Below, piece after piece: positions 49,566-58,472 of a stretch of DNA of 64,000 nucleotides. Each line of letters starts with the position of its first letter. The first letter of the stretch is position 1. Origin of the DNA: Planctomycetota bacterium. GTDB taxonomy: Bacteria > Planctomycetota > Phycisphaerae > SM23-33. Where the stretch lies: positions 1 through 64,000 of the forward strand of contig DAOVZK010000006.1 in assembly GCA_030635145.1 (NCBI GenBank), written 5' to 3'. The translations under genes were made by a program, and so were the position numbers. The notes under the pieces were generated by a model. It saw only the letters and a program-made list of their open reading frames with translations, searched no databases and was not told the DNA's origin.

Positions 49566-49724
49566 TAGAGTGGTTCTTGAAAGTTCTTTCGTTTTAGGCG
49601 CCAGCGAGAGCGTCGCTGACAAGGACGGCGAAACAGGCATAGTGAGCTATGCCGATGCAGCCGGACGCTGTCAGGGTCGCTCGCAGCCAGCATCAAACGG
49701 AAAAGACTTTTGAGAATCGCTCTA
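49566..49724. repeat. TAGAGC-family structured repeat, copy B
   Basis: Core AAGGACGGCGAAACAG-GCATAGTGAGCTATGC-CGATGCAGCCGGACGC; 25+ bp inverted ends. Confidence 0.8.
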
Positions 49725-49744
49725 AACTGAATACGTGAATAAAA

Positions 49745-49792
49745 AACCGGGGACAGTCATCCGCAATGGAAGGCTGTCCCCGGTTGTTTTTT
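49745..49792. terminator. Bidirectional intrinsic terminator
   Basis: AACCGGGGACAG-N17-CTGTCCCCGGTT 12 bp perfect stem with T runs on both strands, between convergent genes. Confidence 0.85.
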
Positions 49793-49807
49793 GATATCTT
49801 GTAGCGT

Positions 49808-50761
49808 CTACGCTTTGCGTTTTAGGATTGCTTGGCAGGCTTCGGTGATGTGTTTCGGCCCGAAGCAGTGCTTGTCGAACAAGTAACCCTCGGTGGCCAC
49901 TTCACCGAACTGGTCGTTGATGCCCAATCGCTGAATCGGAACCGGATAATTCTCGCCGAGCGCTTCGCATACCGCGCTGCCCAGCCCACCGACGATGTTC
50001 TGGTTTTCGACCGTTACGACCGCGCCGGTTTTCTTCGCCGATGCGACTAGCGCTTCGATATCCAGCGGTTTTACCGACGGGCAGTGCAGCAGATCCACAC
50101 CCACACCGTTGGCGGACAGTTCGTCGGCGACATCGCGTGCGAACTTCGTCATGAAACCCGTCGACACGAGCGTCACGTCGGAACCTTCGCGAAGCACGAC
50201 AGCCTTACCCGGTGTGAAGGTGGCGTTGTCGTCGAAAATTTTGGGCAGTTTCGGGCGAACCAACTGCATGTAGGCCGGCTGATCGGAAGACGCCATCTGG
50301 CGCAACATCGCCCGCAATTCGTAAACGTCGCAGGGTGAGTACACGTGCATATTCGGCATGGCCCGCATGATCGCCAAATCCTGGAAGCACATGTGCGTTC
50401 CCCCGTTGGGGCCTTGCGTAATGCCCGGGGCAGTGCCGACGATTTTGACGTTGTTGTTCGCGTACGCCACCGAGATGGTGATCTGATCGTATACTCGCCG
50501 CGAGGCAAAGCAGCTGAAACTTGCACAGAAGGGAATCTTGCCTTCCAGCGCGAGGCCTGCACCGACGCAGATCATGTTAGCCTCGGCCACGCCGCACTCG
50601 ACGAAGTTGTCGGGATGCGCGTCGGAAACTTTCGGGACAGTGCCGGATGCTCTACCGAGGTCGGCTTCGAGGCACATCACGGCGGGGTTGGTTTCCATCA
50701 GTTCGTTGAGGGTTTGAGCGTAAACTGCTCGCATTTCCATTTCGTGTAATTCAGCCATCAT
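49808..50761 (-). CDS. Transketolase, C-terminal subunit
   Basis: ECGVAEANMICVGAGLALEGKIPF; GGTHMCFQDLAIMRAMPNM. Confidence 0.93.
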   Translation of the reverse strand: MMAELHEMEMRAVYAQTLNELMETNPAVMCLEADLGRASGTVPKVSDAHPDNFVECGVAEANMICVGAGLALEGKIPFCASFSCFASRRVYDQITISVAYANNNVKIVGTAPGITQGPNGGTHMCFQDLAIMRAMPNMHVYSPCDVYELRAMLRQMASSDQPAYMQLVRPKLPKIFDDNATFTPGKAVVLREGSDVTLVSTGFMTKFARDVADELSANGVGVDLLHCPSVKPLDIEALVASAKKTGAVVTVENQNIVGGLGSAVCEALGENYPVPIQRLGINDQFGEVATEGYLFDKHCFGPKHITEACQAILKRKA

Positions 50762-50776
50762 TCTACCTTTTTTTCA

Positions 50777-50900
50777 AGTTATCAGTTGTCAGTCATCAGT
50801 TATCAGTAAAACAAGAATGCTTCCTTGTAAGTGTCTTGTGTCAGCAATCTGTGGTGTAGCCTTTTCTTGCTGATCACTGACTACTGATAGCTGACAACTT
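50777..50900. repeat. AGTTATCAGTTGTCAGTCATCAGT...ACTGACTACTGATAGCTGACAACT inverted-end repeat between split transketolase genes
   Basis: Same family as 36437-36530. Confidence 0.7.
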
Positions 50901-50904
50901 CGTT

Positions 50905-51756
50905 TTAGTACGGAAGTTCGATGTCTGCGTTGCTCATCGCGCTGAGATATTTTTCGCGGGCGGCTTCGTCAGGAACTTTAATATTATGGCTGCCGATGGT
51001 GTTCTCGATTTCGCTGCAGCCTTTACCTTTAATCGTGTGTGCGATAATCATCGCCGGTTTGCCGGTGACGTTTTTTGCGGCGGTAAGCTTTTCGTACAGG
51101 TCGTCCCGGTTGTGTCCGTCCATTTCGAAGACTTCCCAGCCGAACGACTGCCATTTTTCCACCAACGGTTCCAGCCCTAGAATATCGTCGGTGAACCCGT
51201 CGATCTGCAGCTTGTTGTAGTCGGTGATGGCTACGAGGTTGTCGAGATTCTTGTGGGCGGCGAACATGGCGGCTTCCCAGTTTTGTCCTTCGTTGGTTTC
51301 GCCGTCGCCGATGATGCAGAAAACGGTGTGATTCTGCTTGTCGAGCTTGGCGGCCAGCGCCATTCCGCACGCCACGCTAAGGCCCTGCCCGAGCGAACCG
51401 GTCGTCGCATCGATACCGGGAACGGTGCGTTCATCGGCATGCGAGGGGAGTTTTGTACCGTCGGCGTTGAGCGTTGGGAGCCAGTCTTTCGGGAAATATC
51501 CCTTATACGCCAGGGCTGCGTACCACACCGGGGCACCGTGGCCCTTGGACATCACCAAACGGTCGCGGTTTGCCCACTTGGGGTTGCTCGGGTCGACGTT
51601 CATTACGCGGTAGTACAGCGTGATGAAGGTTTCAACGAGGCTCAGTGCCCCGCCGAGGTGGCCGGACCCTGCACAGCAGACCATGTCGGTGATCACGTAC
51701 CGCAGTTCTTCCGTCAGTAAATCGAATTTTTTCGCGTCAAATGCTTCGTTGTTCAT
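50905..51756 (-). CDS. Transketolase, N-terminal subunit
   Basis: GSGHLGGALSLVE; SKGHGAPVWYAALA; GDGETNEGQNWEAAM. Confidence 0.93.
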   Translation of the reverse strand: MNNEAFDAKKFDLLTEELRYVITDMVCCAGSGHLGGALSLVETFITLYYRVMNVDPSNPKWANRDRLVMSKGHGAPVWYAALAYKGYFPKDWLPTLNADGTKLPSHADERTVPGIDATTGSLGQGLSVACGMALAAKLDKQNHTVFCIIGDGETNEGQNWEAAMFAAHKNLDNLVAITDYNKLQIDGFTDDILGLEPLVEKWQSFGWEVFEMDGHNRDDLYEKLTAAKNVTGKPAMIIAHTIKGKGCSEIENTIGSHNIKVPDEAAREKYLSAMSNADIELPY

Positions 51757-51962
51757 CTTGCCTTTCCTTATGGAATTTTTCACTCATTCATGTTGATATC
51801 CTTGCTCTAGCAAGCCGAGCATTCTAACACGTAACCCCGCCAAATGACTACCCAAAATTTACGAGATTCCCGCGATTGATGTTCTGCGAAGCGCGGCGGG
51901 GATGTTGAGGAATATCCGGCAGAGCTTGCGGATTTTGTCGATTGCGACTACAATCCCCCGGA

Positions 51963-52156
51963 TATTAAAATCGAAATCCGAATATCGCAATCCTAAACAA
52001 ATATGAAATTCGAATAGTAAAAATTCAAAACTATGGCAGAGAACGAATTGGTGTTTTCGTTTTGAATATTCAAAATTAGAACATTCGATATTGTTTCGCT
52101 TTTAGGATTTAAAGTTTCGGATTTAGATAGACCCGTAGGCCGGGTCTTGACCCGGC
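51963..52156. repeat. AT-rich AATCCTAAACAAAT...TTTAGGATTT element followed by GTAG-headed REP (52135-52156)
   Basis: Recurs at 61006-61138, also flanked by REPs. Confidence 0.8.
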
Positions 52157-52182
52157 GGTCCCTTTTTTAGTTACGGAATTAT

Positions 52183-53250
52183 TTGATGATCGAAACGAAA
52201 GACACAATCATTGTCGGTATCGAAAGCAGCTGCGACGAAACCGCCTGCGCCGTTGTCGCCAACGGTTCGCGCGTGATGAGCAATGTCGTGGCGACGCAAA
52301 TTGACATGCACGCCCGCTTTGGTGGGGTGGTGCCGGAAATCGCATCGCGCGCCCACATCGAGGCCGTCAATACTGTCATTCGCGAAGCACTTGATACCGC
52401 GAATATAACGTCCAACGACGTTTCGAGTGTCGCGGTCACCCACCAGCCCGGGCTTATCGGGTCGCTGCTGGTTGGGTTGATGGCGGCAAAAACGCTTTCC
52501 TGGGTCTGGGACGTTCCGATTATCGGGGTCAATCACGTTTATGCCCATGCCTACGCGGCGGCGCTGGATTCGCAGCCCATCGAGTACCCAGCTGTCGCGC
52601 TGATTTGCAGCGGGGGCCATACAGCCCTGTACCATTGCGACGCCCCAACCGAAATGCAGCTGCTGGGTTCCACAATCGACGACGCAGCCGGCGAGGCATT
52701 CGACAAAGTCGCGTCGATTCTGGGGTTAAGTTACCCCGGTGGGCCGATAATCGACAAAACCGCTCGCGACGGGAATCCCGCAGCTGTGGCGTTTCCGCGG
52801 ACGCTGCTGAAAGGCCAATCGCTCGATTTTTCGTTCAGCGGGTTAAAGACGGCTGTGCTGTACCATATAAACGGTATCCCGGGGATGAAATCCACCGGCG
52901 CACCCGACGAGGCCCCGCGCGGGATCGAAAACTTCACCCCGCAGCAAATCGCCGATGTCGCCGCAAGTTTCCAGGCTGCCGTCGTCGATGTGCTGACGAT
53001 CAAAATTCGGCGCGGTGTGCAGCAGACCGGCGCGAAAACGATTATCCTCGGTGGTGGGGTGGCCGCGAATTCTGCCCTTCGCGACGGTGCGGAAAAACTC
53101 GCCGCCAAGCTATCGGCCCAGCTGCGAACCGCCCCGCTGAAATACTGCACCGACAACGCCGCCATGATCGCCGGGTTAGGATATCACTACCTTGCGAAAA
53201 ATCAGATTTCCGATCTTACCCTCAAGGCCACGCCCACCGTGCACATGTAA
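52183..53250 (+). CDS. tsaD: tRNA N6-threonylcarbamoyladenosine transferase TsaD
   Basis: IVGIESSCDETACAVV; VNHVYAHAYAA; LGGGVAANSALRDG. Confidence 0.97.
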   Translation: MMIETKDTIIVGIESSCDETACAVVANGSRVMSNVVATQIDMHARFGGVVPEIASRAHIEAVNTVIREALDTANITSNDVSSVAVTHQPGLIGSLLVGLMAAKTLSWVWDVPIIGVNHVYAHAYAAALDSQPIEYPAVALICSGGHTALYHCDAPTEMQLLGSTIDDAAGEAFDKVASILGLSYPGGPIIDKTARDGNPAAVAFPRTLLKGQSLDFSFSGLKTAVLYHINGIPGMKSTGAPDEAPRGIENFTPQQIADVAASFQAAVVDVLTIKIRRGVQQTGAKTIILGGGVAANSALRDGAEKLAAKLSAQLRTAPLKYCTDNAAMIAGLGYHYLAKNQISDLTLKATPTVHM

Positions 53251-53360
53251 TTTGCCCCGCATACGCCCGTTCGGCGGGGATTATTTGATTGAAACCGCGT
53301 GGGTTTGCTGCTAGTCTGCTCTGGTCAGATTTTTCGTAACGATTACGCCTGCGAGGAGAT

Positions 53361-54296
53361 ATGAACATGCGACTTTTGAACGTTTTGCTTTTTTCGGTTT
53401 TGCTTGGGGTTGTTTTTACCAGCGTGGGGTGCAGCTCCAGACCCACCAAGCCCGTCGAAGACCCGGCCGATAGCAGCGTCGGTGCCGAAGTATGTATCTA
53501 TGAAGACGAGGAATTCTTCGAAATTGATGAGCGAGAGCGCAAGACCTCGACAGCAACGGTGGCGGCACCTGTCCCTGCGTCCGAAACCCAAACTCCTGCC
53601 ACGCCCAAACGCCCGGCGCCTGCTGGTGCGGTAGCATCCGTCAGCAAAGCCAAGCCTCTCCCCGCGGTATCTTCCAAGAAACCCCCGGCGACAAAAGTAA
53701 ACCCCACACCTGCGGCCAAACCCACACCACCTGTTGACGTCGCGGTTACTGACAAAGACGCCATCAAAACCGTAATGAACACTCTCGTCGAGGCCATAAC
53801 CAGCAACGACAAGGCAACCTTCATGCAAAACGTCGTGGCCACTTCCAAAACCAAGCCCAATATCGAATCGATGTTCGACGCCATAGTCACCCTCCAACAA
53901 TTCACCGACGCAATGACCGAAGCCTACGGTGACAACGCGATGAAGTCGCTCCCGATCCCCGTTAAACTTCCAACTTTAAACGAGCAAATGATCAACACTG
54001 CCAAAATCAAGATCCTCAGAAACAAAAAGTCCGCCGTTGTCCCGATTAAAAAAAATCAGCGTCTGAATCTGATCAAAAAAGCCGGTGCGTGGAAATGGGA
54101 TATCCTGAAAATGTCTCCCCAAATGCGAAAGCCCATGTACGTGGCCATGATGAAAAAGGCCACCGCCGCCATCAAAAAAACAATGCCCAAAATCGGACAG
54201 GACGGATACACGGCGAAGAAGATCAATAACGAACTTATGCGGTCAGTAATGCCGGGGGGAATGCCGGCCGGAATGCCGAGGGGAATGCCACGCTAA
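53361..54296 (+). CDS. Lipoprotein of unknown function with Pro-rich linker and GMP-repeat tail
   Basis: Lipobox LGVVFTSVGCSS; tail MPGGMPAGMPRGMPR. Confidence 0.65.
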   Translation: MNMRLLNVLLFSVLLGVVFTSVGCSSRPTKPVEDPADSSVGAEVCIYEDEEFFEIDERERKTSTATVAAPVPASETQTPATPKRPAPAGAVASVSKAKPLPAVSSKKPPATKVNPTPAAKPTPPVDVAVTDKDAIKTVMNTLVEAITSNDKATFMQNVVATSKTKPNIESMFDAIVTLQQFTDAMTEAYGDNAMKSLPIPVKLPTLNEQMINTAKIKILRNKKSAVVPIKKNQRLNLIKKAGAWKWDILKMSPQMRKPMYVAMMKKATAAIKKTMPKIGQDGYTAKKINNELMRSVMPGGMPAGMPRGMPR

Positions 54297-54301
54297 CGCC
54301 T

Positions 54302-55666
54302 ATGCCTACCAACAAACCAAACGCGTATCTCGCAGCCCATCGCGACGAAAATCTCGCTGCCCTGTTCGAGCTGCTGCGGATACCGACGTCGATAAAAGAC
54401 GCACCGCAGGATTATAACCGCTGTGCCGAATGGCTGCGCGATCGGCTGGTGGCGAGCGGGTTTGCAGCGGAGATTCTGACAACCCCCGATGCACCCCCGT
54501 ACGTTTTCGCTGAGTATCACACCAGCGACACTGCCCCGACCGTGCTGCTGTACGGGCACTACGACGTTCAGCCGCCCGACCCGCTGGACGAATGGACGAC
54601 AGAACCGTACGATCCGCAGGTTCGCGACGGGAAAATCTTCGCCCGCGGCGCCGCCGACGACAAAGGCCCGCTGTTTGCGCACATAATTGGTATCGAGGCG
54701 CTGTTGCAAACCATCGGCTTGGGCGTGAACCTCAAGGTGCTGTTTGAGGGTGAGGAGGAGATCGGCTCACCGCACATCGAATCGTTTTTGACCGAGCATC
54801 GCGAAAAGCTCCGCGCCGACACATTGGTCATCAGCGACACCGCCTTTTACGCCAGCGACCTTCCGTCGATTTCCGTGGGGTTGCGAGGCATGATGGGTGT
54901 GGAGATCGTCTGCACCGGGGCGGATCGTGATGTGCACAGCGGGGTGTATGGCGGGTTGGTGGCGAATCCGGCAAACGCGCTGGCGAGGATCATCGCCGAC
55001 ATGACCGACGACACCGGGCGCGTGACCATCGACGGATTCTACGACGACATCATCCCCCCCAGCGAAGACGAACTTAACAGCTGGGCGCAGGTGGAATTTG
55101 ACGAACAAAAACGCGCTGCCGATCTCGGGCTAGACGGATTTCATGGCGGGCAGCGCGGCGTCGATCCGCTGCACCGCAACTGGGCACACCCGACGCTGGA
55201 TTGCTCGGGAATTTCCGGCGGCCATGCAGGCCCGGGCGTTAAGACCATTATCCCCGCCCGCGCAAATGCGATTATTACGATGAGGCTGGTGCCGGGTCAG
55301 AACCCCGACAAAATTTTCGCAGCACTGCAGCAGTTCGTTGCAGACCATACCCCGCGAGGAATTACGTCTGAGGTTACCCTCCACGCCGCCGGGCGAGCAG
55401 CGTTGTTTCCCACCGATTCACCGTACGCCCAGGCCGGTGCCGCCGCCATGCAGCAGGCCTTCGGGAAAGCTCCAGCCTGGGTGCGATGTGGTGCCTCGAT
55501 TCCGATTACGGAAGTCTTCCAACGGACGATGAATCTCGACCCCGTCATGCTCAGCATCGGCGCACCGGATGACAACGTCCATTCACCGAACGAAAAGCTT
55601 GACATCGATATGCTATACAAGGGCGCCGAGATGGCCGCGGCGTTCTACCAGATTCTCGCGGATTAA
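54302..55666 (+). CDS. M20 family metallopeptidase/dipeptidase
   Basis: LLYGHYDVQPPDPLDEW; RGAADDKGPL; FEGEEEIGSPH. Confidence 0.94.
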   Translation: MPTNKPNAYLAAHRDENLAALFELLRIPTSIKDAPQDYNRCAEWLRDRLVASGFAAEILTTPDAPPYVFAEYHTSDTAPTVLLYGHYDVQPPDPLDEWTTEPYDPQVRDGKIFARGAADDKGPLFAHIIGIEALLQTIGLGVNLKVLFEGEEEIGSPHIESFLTEHREKLRADTLVISDTAFYASDLPSISVGLRGMMGVEIVCTGADRDVHSGVYGGLVANPANALARIIADMTDDTGRVTIDGFYDDIIPPSEDELNSWAQVEFDEQKRAADLGLDGFHGGQRGVDPLHRNWAHPTLDCSGISGGHAGPGVKTIIPARANAIITMRLVPGQNPDKIFAALQQFVADHTPRGITSEVTLHAAGRAALFPTDSPYAQAGAAAMQQAFGKAPAWVRCGASIPITEVFQRTMNLDPVMLSIGAPDDNVHSPNEKLDIDMLYKGAEMAAAFYQILAD

Positions 55667-55738
55667 ATTTCCGACGGCGTCGATGATTTGTAGGGGGCAG
55701 GCATGGTCAGCCCGCAGGGATGGCCATGAACGAGTTTC

Positions 55739-55899
55739 GTAGGGTCGGCCATTGCCGACCATCGGCAGCGCCGAAGATAATATTAGCATTGTCATTGCGA
55801 GCAAAGCAAAACAATCTCATTTTTGGCAGTTTAGATTGCCGCGTCGCTACGCTCCTCGCAATGACACCATGAAAGGCGGTCGGCAATGGCCGACCCTAC
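55739..55899. repeat. Nested repeat: inverted GTAGGGTCGGCCATTGCCGACC pair enclosing GTCATTGCGAG...CTCGCAATGAC element (55791-55865)
   Basis: Palindromes read directly; same families at 25615 and 25767. Confidence 0.85.
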
Positions 55900-55901
55900 A
55901 A

Positions 55902-55955
55902 CTATACAAGGGCGCCGAGATGGCCGCGGCGTTTTATGCAATCCTCGCGAGTTAG
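55902..55955 (+). pseudogene. Duplicated 3' tail of the M20 peptidase gene
   Basis: 45/54 identity to 55613-55666 (32 consecutive identical); LYKGAEMAAAFYAILAS* vs LYKGAEMAAAFYQILAD*. Confidence 0.8.
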
Positions 55956-55992
55956 AGCATTTTTAAATTACAATTGCACAATTTCACAGTTC
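55952..55992. repeat. Half copy D of the TAGAGC-family end
   Basis: TTAGAGCATTTTTAAATTACAATT.. resembles the reverse complement of the copy C end TTAGAGCATTTTAAGATTGCAATT.. Confidence 0.55.
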
Positions 55993-56050
55993 CCCCGTGC
56001 CAGCCTCGCCAACGCCCGCATCTACACAACATTATTCATGGGACAGAGTA

Positions 56051-57094
56051 CTAAGGTTTCCAGGTTTTTGGTTTGTCGGTGGGCTTGATGGGTTGTTTTT
56101 TCGAGGGTTTGGTTTTGTCCTGGATTATGATGATTTTAATTTTCTGGCCCGTACCTTTACAGATGTCGCATTTTAGTTTTCCGGCACCGCTGCACTTGTC
56201 GCACTTGACATAACCTTTATAGACGCTTTTACTGCAATGCGGACAAACCCACGTAACGTAAGTCTTAACACCGCGCTCGTCCATGATGCTGACGCAATCG
56301 GGGCAGGGTTCCCATTTTCTGACCAACTTTGTCCTGGTATGCCACTTGCCCTTGTACTTATACGGTATCTTTTTTTTGTAATCCTTCGGGAGCTTGCCTT
56401 TACCGTTACACTTGCGGCATTTGTCGTACCAGTTAGCGTGTTTTTGCTTCTTGTTGTCGATATGGGTGCACTTGACATATCCCGACCCTTTACACCTGGT
56501 GCACTTGGCCAGTCCAGCTCCATTGCAGACGGGGCAGGCGTTGAGATTTTTCTTTTTCGATTTGATTTTAATTTTGGGAGGCTTTGTGGGGGATCGCCCC
56601 GGGGCCTTTCCGAATTTTTTCGGAGCCGGTGGTTTCTTGGCCTGCGCTAACCGAAACTCGAACAGTTTTTTCGGCCATTTGGCTTTGGCGTTGCGGGCAA
56701 GCCGGTCGGCCTGCTCGGTTTTGTCATTCTTTCTGAGCTTGGCGCTTTTTTCGAGAAGTTTTTTTTGCCGCTCCTTAAGCCCCTTGATCGCATCTTCGTA
56801 AACCGGTACCGCATCTTTGTAGTTTCCGGAACTCGCCAATCGCTCCGCTGCCGAAAACAGCGGAAAATCCTGGAGTATCACCCGCCGCACACTCACCAGC
56901 GGTTTGGCGACGGTCTTTCCCGACAGCATGGTGAACTTGATGAAATCTTTGCTGACATTAACCACCTGCACTTTGGTGTACGGCAGGGCGAGAATTTTGA
57001 CTTCGTCGGTTATCCCCGTGGGGGCCACCGCAAGTACGCACAAAATCGTAACAAGTGTTCCTGTAAGAAGTTGTCTGGGATTGTAGTTAGGCAT
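56051..57094 (-). CDS. Exported protein with DnaJ-type CxxCxGxG zinc-finger repeats and no J domain
   Basis: Signal-like N-terminus; CPVCNGAG, CTRCKGSG, CRKCNGKG, CDKCSGAG, CDICKGTG plus further CxxC. Confidence 0.75.
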   Translation of the reverse strand: MPNYNPRQLLTGTLVTILCVLAVAPTGITDEVKILALPYTKVQVVNVSKDFIKFTMLSGKTVAKPLVSVRRVILQDFPLFSAAERLASSGNYKDAVPVYEDAIKGLKERQKKLLEKSAKLRKNDKTEQADRLARNAKAKWPKKLFEFRLAQAKKPPAPKKFGKAPGRSPTKPPKIKIKSKKKNLNACPVCNGAGLAKCTRCKGSGYVKCTHIDNKKQKHANWYDKCRKCNGKGKLPKDYKKKIPYKYKGKWHTRTKLVRKWEPCPDCVSIMDERGVKTYVTWVCPHCSKSVYKGYVKCDKCSGAGKLKCDICKGTGQKIKIIIIQDKTKPSKKQPIKPTDKPKTWKP

Positions 57095-57409
57095 GGTCTT
57101 GTCACCTCGCAACTTTAAGTTTCGCACCACTGAATTTCCAGAATCGGCGAATTTCGCACTTTCGCTGCCTCCATTTAGACATTATTTGGAAAATTTGGCA
57201 AGGATAATTTAACACCGCAGCCCAAGTTTTGGGTCGCTGTCGTTGCCGGTTATGGCTAGAAATCACTTGCGAATTGCCTCGATTGCCCCGATAATGTTCC
57301 GGAATGATTGGCAGGAGCGCATAATTCGCTCCGCGGGCCTGTCGGCCGAATTGCCGGTAAGCTCTGATGTGCTGTCCAGGTGACCGGCCATAACTGCTGG
57401 TTGAGGATA

Positions 57410-58441
57410 ATGTCGATGGCGAAATCGAAGAAGAATAACGATATAGAATTGGGAATAGCCCTGCCGTTTGAGGCGCCCGTGGCCCGGCTGCAATCGCAAA
57501 TCAGCGAGCTTGAATCCGAGCAAATCCGCACCGGCCGCGATTTCTCCACCGAGATCCGCCAGCAGCGCGCACAGTACGTTTCGATGCTCCGCAAAATTTA
57601 TCAGAACCTGACCCCGTGGGAAACTGTACAAGTCGCGCGGCACCCGCATCGCCCGCTGGGCCGCGACTACATCGACCTGCTCGTGAAGAATTTTGTCGAG
57701 CTGCGCGGCGACCGTCGATTTGCCGACGACAAAGCCATCTTCGGAGGCTTCGGGCGAATCGGCACGGAAAAGGTCATGGTTATCGGCCAGCATAAAGGCC
57801 GCGACACCAAGGAAAAAATCGCTCACAATTTCGGCATGGCCCAGCCGGAAGGATATCGCAAGGCCCTGCGACTGATGAAGCTCGCCGAAAAATACAAACT
57901 TCCCGTCGTGACATTTATCGATACGTCGGGTGCGTATCCGGGGATTGGCTCGGAAGAGCGCGGCGTAGCCGAGGCCATCGCGCGCAACCTGCTCGAGATG
58001 AGCCGGCTGAAAACTCCCATCGTCTGCGTCGTGATTGGCGAGGGCGGAAGCGGCGGGGCACTTGGCATTGCCGTCGGGGACAAAGTCGCCATCATGGAAT
58101 ACGCCTACTACTCGGTCATCAGCCCCGAAGGCTGCGCTTCGATTTTGTGGCGCACGGCCGAGAAGGCATCCGAGGCCGCCGACGCACTCAAACTCACCGC
58201 TCCGCATTTGCAGGAACTCGGCGTCGTGGACGAAATCGTTCTCGAACCGCTCGGTGGTGCACATCGTAATCCCCAAGAAGCTGGGCACAATGTCGAGCAG
58301 TTCATCATCCGCAACATCCGCGCATTGAAAAGATTCAAGCTCGAGAATCTGCTCGACAAGCGATACGAAAGCTGGCGGAAAAAAGGTGCGGTTCTCGAAA
58401 ATCCGCCCAAGGCAAAACCGCAAAGCAAAACCATCGCCTGA
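57410..58441 (+). CDS. accA: Acetyl-CoA carboxylase carboxyltransferase subunit alpha
   Basis: ARHPHRPLGRDYIDLL; FIDTSGAYPGIGSEERGVAEAIARNL; GEGGSGGALGIAVGD. Confidence 0.97.
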   Translation: MSMAKSKKNNDIELGIALPFEAPVARLQSQISELESEQIRTGRDFSTEIRQQRAQYVSMLRKIYQNLTPWETVQVARHPHRPLGRDYIDLLVKNFVELRGDRRFADDKAIFGGFGRIGTEKVMVIGQHKGRDTKEKIAHNFGMAQPEGYRKALRLMKLAEKYKLPVVTFIDTSGAYPGIGSEERGVAEAIARNLLEMSRLKTPIVCVVIGEGGSGGALGIAVGDKVAIMEYAYYSVISPEGCASILWRTAEKASEAADALKLTAPHLQELGVVDEIVLEPLGGAHRNPQEAGHNVEQFIIRNIRALKRFKLENLLDKRYESWRKKGAVLENPPKAKPQSKTIA

Positions 58442-58472
58442 TCTGCGGTCTATGATTTCGGGCGGCAAGCGT

